The notes under the pieces are model-generated. The model made no database searches. It saw nothing but the letters and a program-made list of their open reading frames with translations, and was not told the origin of the DNA. Shown one piece after another: positions 9,608 through 19,165 of a stretch of DNA of 64,000 bases (position 1 is its first letter; the number at the start of each line of letters is the position of its first letter). The position numbers and the translations under genes are program-made. Source of the DNA: a bacterium DOLZORAL124_38_8 (GTDB taxonomy: Bacteria; Patescibacteriota; Gracilibacteria; UBA4473). The stretch is taken from the NCBI GenBank assembly GCA_002747745.1, contig PDQG01000008.1, positions 1 to 64,000 on the forward strand. The letters are read 5' to 3'.

Positions 9608-11143
9608 CTATTCTTGTTCATCTTCGCCTTTATTTTGGAAGATGGTTCGGAATTTGACGTATTCTGAAAGTCGGAGTCCTGTGAATTTTCCGAGCCAAAC
9701 ATTTCCTAGTACTGGCAAGAGAATTATTTCGGGAGTTGAAGTAATGGTATTAGAAATACTTGGTATTTTGAGCAACGCAAAAGCAATTAAACTTACGAAT
9801 ACGGTTTCTCCAGCGGAAATTAAAGCTTTTTTGAGTCCGCCTTCAGATTGAGCCGAAACGAATTTTTCCGATACGGTAGCCATCACCATAAGCGGGAAAA
9901 TTGCCAACACTAAGTTGATGGATGTGTCGAAATATACGGCGAGCCCTAGTACGGGTAAAAACGAAATAGCGAGGGCTGAGTGTAATAAGGAGACTCGTGG
10001 AATGTAGAGTAATTCAACTTTTTTAAAGATCGACCGAATCATGTATCCGACCACCATTACGACTAAGAATGACAAGAATCCAAAGTTAAATCCGAGCAAT
10101 AAAAAGCTGAGGGTCAACATCAGCGGTGAAAAAACCCCAAAAGTCGAAATTCCGATAAATTGTCGGAAAAAAGCAATGACAAACGTAATAAATGGAACTG
10201 CTAAGAGCAGATAAATTACATTGGCTGAAATACCGTTGGCCACAAAATAACTCGTAAGATTTGAAAAAATTAAGAACGGATTTTTGTGGTTGAGTCCGTC
10301 AACTAATTCAAAGCTAATGCCTCTTTTTTGGAGGGTTTGTACAATTTGCGGATTTCCCAATTGTTCAAAAATTGTGTTCAATGCCGAAAACCGAGTAACA
10401 ATAATTGATTTTGGTTGGATAATTTTTCGGGCGGTTTCAGATAGTTGCGAAATTTGTTTCAAAGAACCGCCTGTTAATTGTACCCATAGTTTGTTTTTGG
10501 CTTCAATATTCGGGGTCTTTTTGTTCCACCATTGGGCGAAATTTTGTAATCCTTTTGAATATTCAATATTGAAAATAATAAGGTTGGCTTCTCGTAGGGC
10601 TTCCGCGTTTTCTGACAGATTTTGTAAGAATTTTCCTTCGCTAACTAATCCAGATTGTCCATCTTTAATAAAAATTGGTTTGAGGTAAATCCCGTGAGCC
10701 CCAGCTTGGTGAATGATTTCTTCAGAATTTTTATTGGGGGAAGTAATAAATAATCCTGTTTTGTTATAAACAAAAATCTCTTTGGTGCGTTCGCGTACTT
10801 GATCTCCTTGTTTTATTTTCAACAAAACGGTTTGTTTTCCAAGTTTTTGGAATTTTCGTTCAACGGTTTTTCCAAATCGGAGTCCTTGTTCGTTGACTTG
10901 TGGCCAAATAAATCGTGCTGGACTTACTTCTTCGGACAATATTTGTGAGTTTTCGCCTGAAAAGTTCACGGCCACTCCTTGTCGGACAAACGTTGGTCCG
11001 TCAATCAGTGGTTGAATGATTTTACTAGGTTCTAATATTAATGGTTTGGCGTCATCAGGGACGTCATTTTGAGTATTGGCTACGGCCCATGTTTGAGTAA
11101 CACAACAAAGGCTCAAAATAAGTGTTGTTAATAGTTTGTTCAT
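9608..11143 (-). CDS. exported PKD-like domain + 7-TM protein (family usually fused to an inactive transglutaminase)
   Basis: Signal peptide; PKD-like segment (VRQGVAVNFSGENS...FIWPQV...KQTVLLKI); C-terminal multi-TM block with MVMATVSEKFVSAQSEGGLKKAL; next to the ATP-grasp gene. Confidence 0.75.
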   Translation of the reverse strand: MNKLLTTLILSLCCVTQTWAVANTQNDVPDDAKPLILEPSKIIQPLIDGPTFVRQGVAVNFSGENSQILSEEVSPARFIWPQVNEQGLRFGKTVERKFQKLGKQTVLLKIKQGDQVRERTKEIFVYNKTGLFITSPNKNSEEIIHQAGAHGIYLKPIFIKDGQSGLVSEGKFLQNLSENAEALREANLIIFNIEYSKGLQNFAQWWNKKTPNIEAKNKLWVQLTGGSLKQISQLSETARKIIQPKSIIVTRFSALNTIFEQLGNPQIVQTLQKRGISFELVDGLNHKNPFLIFSNLTSYFVANGISANVIYLLLAVPFITFVIAFFRQFIGISTFGVFSPLMLTLSFLLLGFNFGFLSFLVVMVVGYMIRSIFKKVELLYIPRVSLLHSALAISFLPVLGLAVYFDTSINLVLAIFPLMVMATVSEKFVSAQSEGGLKKALISAGETVFVSLIAFALLKIPSISNTITSTPEIILLPVLGNVWLGKFTGLRLSEYVKFRTIFQNKGEDEQE

Positions 11144-11235
11144 ACAATCATTCTTTCTATTTTTCGTGAAATGTCTATTTTTTCTGTCTGTAAATGCGGT
11201 TTGCTTTTTCTCGTTTCTTGGCTAATTTTGTGCCG

Positions 11236-12633
11236 ATGGTAGACTTTCAAGACTTATCTCGGCTCGATTTAGATACTCCCGGGAATCAGTCGTATGTTGG
11301 GAAATGGGGAAAGGGATTGTCTGAAACGTTAGTTCGTAATATTTCAGCAGAAAAAAACGAACCGCAATGGGTTTTGGATATTCGGTTAAAAGCCTTGGAA
11401 GTGTTTCATAAACAATCTTTTCCAACTTGGGGGCCCGATATTTCGTCGCTTGATTTAGAGAATATTTGTTTTTATGCGGCGGCCGATCAAGACTCCAATC
11501 AAAAATCGTGGGATGATGTTGATCCAGAAATTAAAGCTACGTTTGAGCGTTTGAAAATTCCAGAATCAGAAAGAGCGTATTTAGCAGGCGTTGGAGCCCA
11601 GTACGATAGCGAAATGGTGTACCATAATTTAAAATCAGAGTGGGAAGAACAGGGCGTTATTTTTTTAGATTTTGATGTGGCCATTCAAAAACACTCAGAG
11701 TTAGTAAAGGAATATTTTACTAAATGTATTCCGATTCACGATCATAAATTTTCAGCGTTGCATTATGCCATTTTTTCGGGCGGCACGTTTTTGTATGTGC
11801 CAGCCGGAGTAAAATTAGATCAACCGCTTCAAGCGTATTTTAGAATGAATGCCCAAAATGGGGGACAATTTGAACACACCTTAATTGTGGTTGAAGAAGG
11901 AGCCGAAGTAGAATATATCGAAGGTTGTTCGGCACCAAAGTTTGGTTCAAATTCGTTACATGCAGGGGGCGTAGAGGTGTTTGTAGCGGAGAAGGCTCGT
12001 GTGCGGTACAGTTCGGTTGAAAACTGGTCGACGGATACTTTTAACCTCAACACCAAACGAGCTCTAGTAAAAGATTTTGGCGTTATGGAATGGGTTGGTG
12101 GCAATTTGGGTTCGCAAACCACGATGTTGTATCCGTGTTCATTACTAGTGGGCGATTACGCTCGAGCGGATCATTTAGGGGTGGCGTTTGCTAATAAAAA
12201 CCAAAACCAAGACACCGGAGCCAAAATTATTATTACAGGAAAGAAGTGCCGTGCTACGGTAGTAAGTAAAAGTCTGAGTAAAGGTGGGGGAATTTCAACC
12301 TACCGCGGATTGATTAGTGTTGAAAAGTCAGCCGATAATGCCACGGTTAACATCGAATGTGATGCGTTAATGTTAGATGGAGTATCGGTTTCGGATACGA
12401 TTCCACATATTGTTTGTAAAAATGATTCGGCTTCTATTACGCACGAAGCCAGTGCTGGAAAAATATCAGAAGAAGTGCTGATGTATTTTGAGTCTCGTGG
12501 AATAGAAGAAGAAGTAGCGAAAGGAATTGTAGTAAATGGGTTTTTGAACGAAGTCGTAAAAACTCTCCCACTTGAATATGCAGGAGAGTTGAATCGTCTG
12601 ATTGAACTCGAAATGGAGGGGAGTATTGGGTAG
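11236..12633 (+). CDS. sufB: Fe-S cluster assembly scaffold SufB
   Basis: Strong SufB sequence (HYAIFSGGTFLYVPAGVKLDQPLQAYFRMN, EGCSAP, SITHEASAGKISEEVLMYFESRGI); ORF track extends upstream to 11194, ATG at 11236 is likelier. Confidence 0.95.
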   Translation: MVDFQDLSRLDLDTPGNQSYVGKWGKGLSETLVRNISAEKNEPQWVLDIRLKALEVFHKQSFPTWGPDISSLDLENICFYAAADQDSNQKSWDDVDPEIKATFERLKIPESERAYLAGVGAQYDSEMVYHNLKSEWEEQGVIFLDFDVAIQKHSELVKEYFTKCIPIHDHKFSALHYAIFSGGTFLYVPAGVKLDQPLQAYFRMNAQNGGQFEHTLIVVEEGAEVEYIEGCSAPKFGSNSLHAGGVEVFVAEKARVRYSSVENWSTDTFNLNTKRALVKDFGVMEWVGGNLGSQTTMLYPCSLLVGDYARADHLGVAFANKNQNQDTGAKIIITGKKCRATVVSKSLSKGGGISTYRGLISVEKSADNATVNIECDALMLDGVSVSDTIPHIVCKNDSASITHEASAGKISEEVLMYFESRGIEEEVAKGIVVNGFLNEVVKTLPLEYAGELNRLIELEMEGSIG

Positions 12634-12635
12634 AA

Positions 12636-13259
12636 TTAACTTTTAAAAATTCTGTCACCAGCGTCGCCTAATCCTGGTACGATGTATCCTTTTTCGTTTA
12701 GATTTTCATCTATTTGGGCTACAAATACGGGACCCTTGAATTTTTTTTCTACGGTTTTGATTCCCTCTGGGGCGGCAAGTAGCGCTAGAACGGTAATTTG
12801 TTCTTGTTTTATTCCAGCTTGTTCGAGGTATTCAATGGCGGCTACTAAAGACCCTCCGGTAGCCAACATTGGGTCTACTAAAAATACTTGGTCGTCTTTC
12901 ATTCCAGCTGGAAATTTTTCGTAATAAGTTTCTGGTTCTAAGGTTTCTTCATTTCGAGCCAATCCAATAAATCCACTTTTAGCAAAAGGAAGTGTTTCTA
13001 GACAAGCATTCAGCATTCCCAGTCCTGCTCGTAAAATTGGAATAATCGTAATGTCAGTGGCTATTTTTTTACCAGTAATGCTTTTGAGCGGCGTTGTAAC
13101 AGGAATATCCGTTAATGGAAGTGTTTTAGTTGCCTCCAGTAACAACATTTGTGTTAATTCATTGGTGAGTTCTCGAAATAGTTTTGAGTTAGTGTCGGTA
13201 GACCGAAGCAAAGAAATTTTGTGGTCTTTAAGCGGGTGCGAAAGTTCATAAATCATCAA
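12636..13259 (-). CDS. upp: uracil phosphoribosyltransferase
   Basis: ITIIPILRAGLGML, VFLVDPMLATGGSLVAAIEYL, GLGDAGDR. Confidence 0.96.
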   Translation of the reverse strand: MMIYELSHPLKDHKISLLRSTDTNSKLFRELTNELTQMLLLEATKTLPLTDIPVTTPLKSITGKKIATDITIIPILRAGLGMLNACLETLPFAKSGFIGLARNEETLEPETYYEKFPAGMKDDQVFLVDPMLATGGSLVAAIEYLEQAGIKQEQITVLALLAAPEGIKTVEKKFKGPVFVAQIDENLNEKGYIVPGLGDAGDRIFKS

Positions 13260-13272
13260 AAGTGAGTATAAG

Positions 13273-13302
13273 AAAAAATATCGCTTTGGCGAGATTTTTT
13301 TG
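13273..13302. terminator. Rho-independent-like hairpin
   Basis: aaaaaatatcgctttggcgagatttttttg, stem flanked by A-run and T-run. Confidence 0.55.
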
Positions 13303-13418
13303 ATTGATATTTGTAGAGAAAAGGAATCAAGGCGTTTGAGCGTGTAATGAAATGTTTTTTATTGGAGTAAGTGTAATATTCCTGGATCGATGTAAATGAG
13401 AAAAAGGAATGACTTTTC

Positions 13419-13446
13419 TTGACTTTTATTATTTTTATATTATAAA
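13419..13446 (+). promoter_or_regulatory. candidate promoter of the sigma factor gene
   Basis: TTGACT - 16 nt - TATAAA, 24 nt upstream of the ORF start. Confidence 0.5.
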
Positions 13447-13469
13447 TTGAAAAAAAATCTAATTATCAA

Positions 13470-14366
13470 ATGGGGAAAATTATGAGAAGAATTGACGTCG
13501 GTAAAAATAGTTTGAGAGTAGAAATTACGAATCGAACAGATAATCCTTGTCTTGAACCCTATCTTAATGAAATAAATAAGTTTCCTTTAATTTCTCCAGA
13601 AGAAGAAGTTGAATTAGCACGAAGAATTAAAGAGGGGGATAAAAATGCGCTTGATACTCTCGTGCAAGCGAATTTGCGGTTTGTAGTATCCGTGGCTAAG
13701 CCATATCAAAATGTAGGAGTAGATTTGATGGATTTAATTAGTGAAGGAAACAATGGACTTATTAAAGCTGCAAAAGAATTTGATGAAACACGAGGGAATA
13801 AATTTATATCCTATGCAGTGTATTGGGTACGGGCTGAAATTTATAAGGCAATTCAGAGTACATCTAAGACGATACGTTTGAAAGGTGGTCGTTTGAATAA
13901 TTATATAGGTAAATATTCAAAAATAGTAGAGAAATTTAGGCAAGAATATGGGAGGGAGCCCTCATTGATAGAAGTGGCAGAGGAGTTGAAAGTACCGATT
14001 GATACAGTACAAGATATCATAAGAATTCCTAAAAAAGGAGTTTCTTTTGATTCTCCATTCAATAATGACGGAGACAATACCTTGTTGAACATATTTCCAG
14101 ATAAAAATTCGCCAGTACCAGATGAGGAATTAATGCAATCGTCTTTAGGAACAGATTTAGGTCGTGTGTTGTCTGTGTTGACTGATGAGCGAGAGAAGTT
14201 TGTTATTAAAGCATTCTTTGGAATAGGAACCGAAGCAATGAGTTTAGAAGAAATTGCTAAAAAGTTTGGTTTTACAAGAGAAAGGGCTCGTCAAATTAAG
14301 GCAACAGCACTTAAACGTTTGCAAAAATCACCTGAAATCGGTTTACTCAAAAAGTATTTGGGATAG
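13470..14366 (+). CDS. RNA polymerase sigma-70 family factor lacking region 1.1
   Basis: ANLRFVVSVAKPYQNVGVDLMDLISEGNNGLIKAAKEFDETRGNKFISYAVYWVRAEI; region 4 EEIAKKFGFTRERARQIKATALKRL. Confidence 0.95.
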   Translation: MGKIMRRIDVGKNSLRVEITNRTDNPCLEPYLNEINKFPLISPEEEVELARRIKEGDKNALDTLVQANLRFVVSVAKPYQNVGVDLMDLISEGNNGLIKAAKEFDETRGNKFISYAVYWVRAEIYKAIQSTSKTIRLKGGRLNNYIGKYSKIVEKFRQEYGREPSLIEVAEELKVPIDTVQDIIRIPKKGVSFDSPFNNDGDNTLLNIFPDKNSPVPDEELMQSSLGTDLGRVLSVLTDEREKFVIKAFFGIGTEAMSLEEIAKKFGFTRERARQIKATALKRLQKSPEIGLLKKYLG

Positions 14367-14429
14367 CTTTCTGAAACGTAATAAAAAATCAGACTATTAA
14401 AATATTTGGTGAAAGGGGGGAAGAAACCT

Positions 14430-14879
14430 TTATAAATTTTGTTGAGCGAGATGTACTATTTCGTTAATAATTTCGTGTGATTTTGTAGGGAAATGAATGA
14501 TTTTGATTTCATTCTGGTTGGTGAATGTTTCGTTATTATCAGGGAACGCCTTTTGCAGTAAAACAGCTATTCTATATTTTGTATTAATGAATTCTGCTAG
14601 CACTTCTCCAGCTTTGTGTCCGTTTTGCATCTTTTTTACTAGATCTTCACCCAGTGTTTTTATAAAAAAAGCTTTTGTTTCGTCATCTAAAGTGATAACG
14701 TTATCTATATAGGCCACTTGCTTTTCTCCTTTGGTGGATTCTTCTAATTTGTTAAAAAAAGCTTCTATATTTTTAGAAATTTCTAACTTTATTTTTTGCT
14801 TGTGTTTAAAAATTTCTGTCAAAGAAGTGTCAGTTCGACCTTCGTCACTCGGTAGATATAAAACTTTTATTTCACACAT
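14430..14879 (-). CDS. hypothetical protein
   Basis: 149 aa ORF without recognised domain. Confidence 0.5.
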   Translation of the reverse strand: MCEIKVLYLPSDEGRTDTSLTEIFKHKQKIKLEISKNIEAFFNKLEESTKGEKQVAYIDNVITLDDETKAFFIKTLGEDLVKKMQNGHKAGEVLAEFINTKYRIAVLLQKAFPDNNETFTNQNEIKIIHFPTKSHEIINEIVHLAQQNL

Positions 14880-14974
14880 TTGCTTAGTGTTAAGAAGCGA
14901 TATATTATCATTTTTATAAATTAAAACTTGGAAAAAGTCAAATTGGTGGATAATTTTCAGTTTTGATGTACATA

Positions 14975-15002
14975 AAAAAATCTCGCTTTAGCGAGATTTT
15001 TT
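14975..15002. terminator. Rho-independent terminator
   Basis: aaaaaatctcgctttagcgagatttttt; directly downstream of topA on the minus strand. Confidence 0.75.
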
Positions 15003-15006
15003 ATGC

Positions 15007-17487
15007 TTATTTTTTCTTATTTGTTTTTTTCTTTTTCATTTCCAATACTTTTTGAGCCTTTTCAAGGGTAAACTGGCTGACATCAACCGTTTTATCTAAT
15101 TCTATTTTTGTTTTTCCTTGAATTAAACTGTGTCGTCCCCAACGAGCCTTTTCAATTCGGATACCAGCCTCTTCCCAATTATGAACGACTTTTTCCCGTT
15201 CTTTTTTCTTTTTGTCTTCAATTAATTCTTTGATATCTTCCTGAGTCAAATTATCAAAATCGTATTTCTTGTTCACATTAATAAACATCCCATTCCATTT
15301 AATATACGGACCAAATCGTCCGACATTTTTTTGGACTGGAAACCCTTCGTATTCTGCAATGGGAGCATCGGCTTGTTTTTTGGCATTTACCAACTCAATC
15401 GCGGTTTCTAAGCTGACCGTCATTGGGTTTTCGTCTTTGGGCAATGAGACATATTTTCCGTCAAATTTAATATACGGACCAAATCGTCCATTATTCGCCA
15501 CAATTTCTTCTCCTTCTGGCGTGTGTCCAACGACCCGTGGCAACGTAAACAAGGCCAAAGCTTCTTCTAGCGAGATAGATTTTACACCTAGATTTGAAGG
15601 AATAGAAGCAAAGGTTGGTTTTTCTTCATCATCTTTGGTTCCAATTTGAATCATAGGGCCGAACCGTCCAATACGGGCAAAGACGGGTTTTCCACTCTTA
15701 GGGTCGGTTCCAAGTTCTCGCATTTGAGTGGCTTCGGATCGAGAAATATCGGCCGATTTTTCTACGATAGCGTGGAACGGATCATAAAACTCTTTAATCA
15801 TTTGGTTCCAGACAATTTTTCCCGTAGCGACTTCATCAAACTGACCTTCGACTTTTCGGGTAAACCCATAATCAACAATATTTTCAAAATTATGAATCAA
15901 AAAATCGGTTACGACTTCTCCTAACGGAGTCGCAAAAATTTTATTTTTCTCTTTTCCGGTAATTTCCGTTTTTTCTTTCTGTGTAATTTCATCATTTTTT
16001 AGGGTCAACACCTGATAAGTTCGTTCGTGACCCTCTTTGCTCGCTTTTTCAATATAGTTTCGATGAATAATAGTCGAAATAGTTGGGGCGTAGGTAGACG
16101 GACGACCAATTCCTTCTTCTTCGAGTTTTTTTACCAATGAGGCTTCTGTAAATCGTGCTGGTGGACGGCTGAATGTTTCTCGAGCGGTCATTTCAGCTAA
16201 TTTCAAAATTTGTCCTTCTTTGATTGGGGGAAGCATTTTTTTTGCCAATGGATCTTCGGCTTCGTCGTCATCAGATCCTTCAAAGTAAACTTCTAAGAAT
16301 CCAGCAAATTTTACCATTTCTCCTTGGGCTTTTAATACTTCTTGATTCGTAGAAACTTCAATTTGTGCGGTTGTTTTTTCGAGTTTGGCGTCAGCCATTT
16401 GTCCAGCAATGGTTCGTTTCCAAATCAACTCATAGAGCCGTTTTTGGTTCGTATCGGCTCCAGCGGTTGTGTCGCTAAAATCAGTTGGACGAATGGCTTC
16501 ATGCGCTTCTTGGGCGTCGGCGTTTTTGGTTTTGAATTTTCGAGTTTGGGCGTATTCCGGTCCGTATTTTGATTCAATCGTTTTTTTTGCCGCAGCTAAG
16601 GCTTGCTCCGAAAGATTGGTCGAATCGGTACGCATATACGTAATTTTTCCCGCTTCGTATAGTTTTTGTGCTACCATCATGGTTTGTTTTACACTGAACC
16701 CAAGTTTTCGGCTGGCTTCTTGTTGCAGAGTTGAGGTGGTAAATGGGGCAGCGGGAGATTTTTTGGCTGGTTTAGTTTCGAGTGATTGTACTCGGTAATC
16801 AGCGCCGATACATTCGGTTAAGAATTTTTCGGCCTTGGCTTTTGACGGAAATTTTTTTCCATATTCGGCTTTGAGCATTTTGCCGTCTCCTAAATCAAAC
16901 TCGGCTACAAGACGGAATGTTCCTTTGGCGGCGTGTGCTTCAATCGCTCGTTCTCGTTCGACCACAATTCGGACGGCCACACTTTGTACTCGTCCAGCAC
17001 TTAGCCCAGTTTGTACTTTTTTCCACAATACAGGTGATAATTCGTATCCTACTAATCGGTCGAGTACTCGGCGGGCCTGTTGGGCGTCTACCAAATTTTG
17101 ATCAACGGTTCGAGGGGCTTTGACGGCGGCGGTAATAGCGGGTTTGGTAATTTCGTGAAACACAATTCGTTTCGTTTTTTTGGGGTCTAAATTCAGAGCA
17201 TGACATACATGCCAAGCAATGGCTTCTCCTTCGCGGTCTTCATCGGCGGCTAGCCAAACTTCTTTGCCTTTCGCGGCTCGTTTAAGCTCGCTTACGACTC
17301 GTTTTTTATCGTCATTAATTTCGTAATGTGGGGTAAATAATCCACTTTCTATATCAATGTTCATGCCTTTGCTGGGCAGGTCTCGGATGTGTCCAAAACT
17401 TGATTTTACGGTAAAATCAGAACCTAAAAATTTCTCAATGGTTTTGGCTTTGGCAGGAGACTCTACAATCACTAAATTCTTACTCAT
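15007..17487 (-). CDS. topA: DNA topoisomerase I (type IA)
   Basis: MSKNLVIVESPAKAKTIEKFLG, AADEDREGEAIAWH, YMRTDSTNLS, C-terminal GRFGPYIK repeats. Confidence 0.98.
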   Translation of the reverse strand: MSKNLVIVESPAKAKTIEKFLGSDFTVKSSFGHIRDLPSKGMNIDIESGLFTPHYEINDDKKRVVSELKRAAKGKEVWLAADEDREGEAIAWHVCHALNLDPKKTKRIVFHEITKPAITAAVKAPRTVDQNLVDAQQARRVLDRLVGYELSPVLWKKVQTGLSAGRVQSVAVRIVVERERAIEAHAAKGTFRLVAEFDLGDGKMLKAEYGKKFPSKAKAEKFLTECIGADYRVQSLETKPAKKSPAAPFTTSTLQQEASRKLGFSVKQTMMVAQKLYEAGKITYMRTDSTNLSEQALAAAKKTIESKYGPEYAQTRKFKTKNADAQEAHEAIRPTDFSDTTAGADTNQKRLYELIWKRTIAGQMADAKLEKTTAQIEVSTNQEVLKAQGEMVKFAGFLEVYFEGSDDDEAEDPLAKKMLPPIKEGQILKLAEMTARETFSRPPARFTEASLVKKLEEEGIGRPSTYAPTISTIIHRNYIEKASKEGHERTYQVLTLKNDEITQKEKTEITGKEKNKIFATPLGEVVTDFLIHNFENIVDYGFTRKVEGQFDEVATGKIVWNQMIKEFYDPFHAIVEKSADISRSEATQMRELGTDPKSGKPVFARIGRFGPMIQIGTKDDEEKPTFASIPSNLGVKSISLEEALALFTLPRVVGHTPEGEEIVANNGRFGPYIKFDGKYVSLPKDENPMTVSLETAIELVNAKKQADAPIAEYEGFPVQKNVGRFGPYIKWNGMFINVNKKYDFDNLTQEDIKELIEDKKKKEREKVVHNWEEAGIRIEKARWGRHSLIQGKTKIELDKTVDVSQFTLEKAQKVLEMKKKKTNKKK

Positions 17488-17624
17488 TATTATATGGCTA
17501 CAAATATTTCAAAACGAGTGTAAGTAAAAATATTTCTCTTGGCAAAATTTAATGTGTTTTAGAAAATAATTTGCATTTTCAGAAAAACATTTTATAATAA
17601 TTTTGTTTTTAAATAGATTTTCTT

Positions 17625-17930
17625 ATGGAAAGTGTAAATGAGAATTTAGTTGATATACCGACCACATTAAAGGAATTAATTAAATTTTGTAAAAAATGTC
17701 CCAAAAGTGTTTCGAATATTAATGATGGCGGATTTTATTCTGATAAAGATATAGTATGGGTTTTTAAACACATTGATGAGAAATTGTTAAATGAATTCTT
17801 TGATAAACACACTCAAAAAGCTCTTGAGATTCAAGCAGTAAGTGAAATATTTGGGGAAGTGGCCAAGCGGTTGAAAGAGCCGGTGTATAAAAAAGCACTT
17901 GCGGCATATGTAAGAAGAATAGCGGTTTGA
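17625..17930 (+). CDS. hypothetical protein
   Basis: 101 aa ORF, promoter-like sequence upstream, abutting the next ORF. Confidence 0.5.
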   Translation: MESVNENLVDIPTTLKELIKFCKKCPKSVSNINDGGFYSDKDIVWVFKHIDEKLLNEFFDKHTQKALEIQAVSEIFGEVAKRLKEPVYKKALAAYVRRIAV

Positions 17931-17932
17931 AT

Positions 17933-18565
17933 ATGAATGACTATCGAGAATCGCCGTATAAAGGAAATTTTTATAAGGAGATATTAGGGGCATTGAATTT
18001 ATTAGAAACGGGGGATGGAATTAATGACACAATTGAGGTTTACCTTTTTTTGAAGGAAGTATTTAAAAAAGTTGAATTGGTGTTATATGGAGTTTGTACT
18101 CCCGATTCAGTTTTTCGTTCAGAAAAATTCTCAATCGAATATTTAGACCAATATATAGAAATAATGGTTAATAGAATTGTTTTTTTAATAGAGAATAAAT
18201 TTCTTTCTGATGTGGATTTGTTTACTAAATTTATGGAGGTTGCAATTGATATGAAATATTACTCTTTGAAAAAATCTTTATCTCAATCGGATGTTTTAAT
18301 CAAAGATTCGGTTATTCAAATCGAAAATGCTCGTATTTCTGATTTGGCAGATTCTGAAAGAGCTATTAATGATTTTCTGAAGAAATATCAATTTAACCGT
18401 GAAGATGTAGAGGTAATTCACCATAAAAAAACAGCGGACTACCCAATTTTGACCAGAAATTTACTGATTAAGGCTCCTACCCTAGATATTTTACGATGTA
18501 AAGAAGATTTAGTGCATGCGGTTGAATCGGGGAAAGAAGCGTTTTTGGTTTTGGTGAGTGAATAA
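17933..18565 (+). CDS. hypothetical protein
   Basis: ORF immediately following 17625..17930; no domain recognised. Confidence 0.5.
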   Translation: MNDYRESPYKGNFYKEILGALNLLETGDGINDTIEVYLFLKEVFKKVELVLYGVCTPDSVFRSEKFSIEYLDQYIEIMVNRIVFLIENKFLSDVDLFTKFMEVAIDMKYYSLKKSLSQSDVLIKDSVIQIENARISDLADSERAINDFLKKYQFNREDVEVIHHKKTADYPILTRNLLIKAPTLDILRCKEDLVHAVESGKEAFLVLVSE

Positions 18566-18789
18566 AATATGGTTGATTATTTCTATTGCATTTTATTATT
18601 TTTTTGTTATAATATAAATATATTTGTTTAATGTGTTATTTTTAATCAATGGATTATAAAATAATTTCTTGGACGAATATTGGTTCTTTTTAGTTCGTGT
18701 TGAGGCCTTTATGAGGGCTTCTTTTAGGAATGTTCATAAAGGCATCAAGAGTTGGTGCCATTAAATCTCAAAACAAATTAACTAAAATT

Positions 18790-19029
18790 ATGAGTACTTT
18801 GAATTTAACGACAGAAGTGAAAAATTGGATGATATTTCTAATGTTTTCAATGATTTTTGGGACGCCACTTGTAATGTGGTGTTTCGAAGCAATTGAGATA
18901 CCTGCAATGTTGGTTTTCATTGTTGGGGTATTAGCATCTTTCTCGGCAGGAATGTTCTTATTTTTTTCTCTCGTTCTCTGGGACGAAAAAATAAGAAAAA
19001 ACAGAAGAACCGAGCATCAAATATTTTAA
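18790..19029 (+). CDS. small two-TM membrane protein
   Basis: MSTLNLTTEVKNWMIFLMFSMIFG... two hydrophobic helices; followed by a terminator. Confidence 0.5.
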   Translation: MSTLNLTTEVKNWMIFLMFSMIFGTPLVMWCFEAIEIPAMLVFIVGVLASFSAGMFLFFSLVLWDEKIRKNRRTEHQIF

Positions 19030-19059
19030 CTCAATAGAGTATGAATATTTGTGCACCTA

Positions 19060-19092
19060 CCTTGGAGTGATTTTATTGCTCCAAGGTTTTTT
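19060..19092 (+). terminator. Rho-independent terminator
   Basis: CCTTGGAG-11 nt-CTCCAAGG followed by TTTTTT. Confidence 0.75.
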
Positions 19093-19165
19093 CGAAAAAT
19101 AAAATTTATAACTATTTGTTTAAACGTCTTGTAAGTTAGGAGGGAAGATGTAAATAATTACTATT

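Noticed and set aside
15290-15680. Repeated words such as ttaatatacggaccaaatcgtcc
   Set aside because: They encode the normal GRFGPYIK topoisomerase I C-terminal repeats.
17863-17935. tRNA-like start ggggaagtggccaagcggttgaaagagccggtgt
   Set aside because: No matching acceptor strand or T-arm follows (gcggtttgaatatg does not pair), and it lies in an open reading frame.
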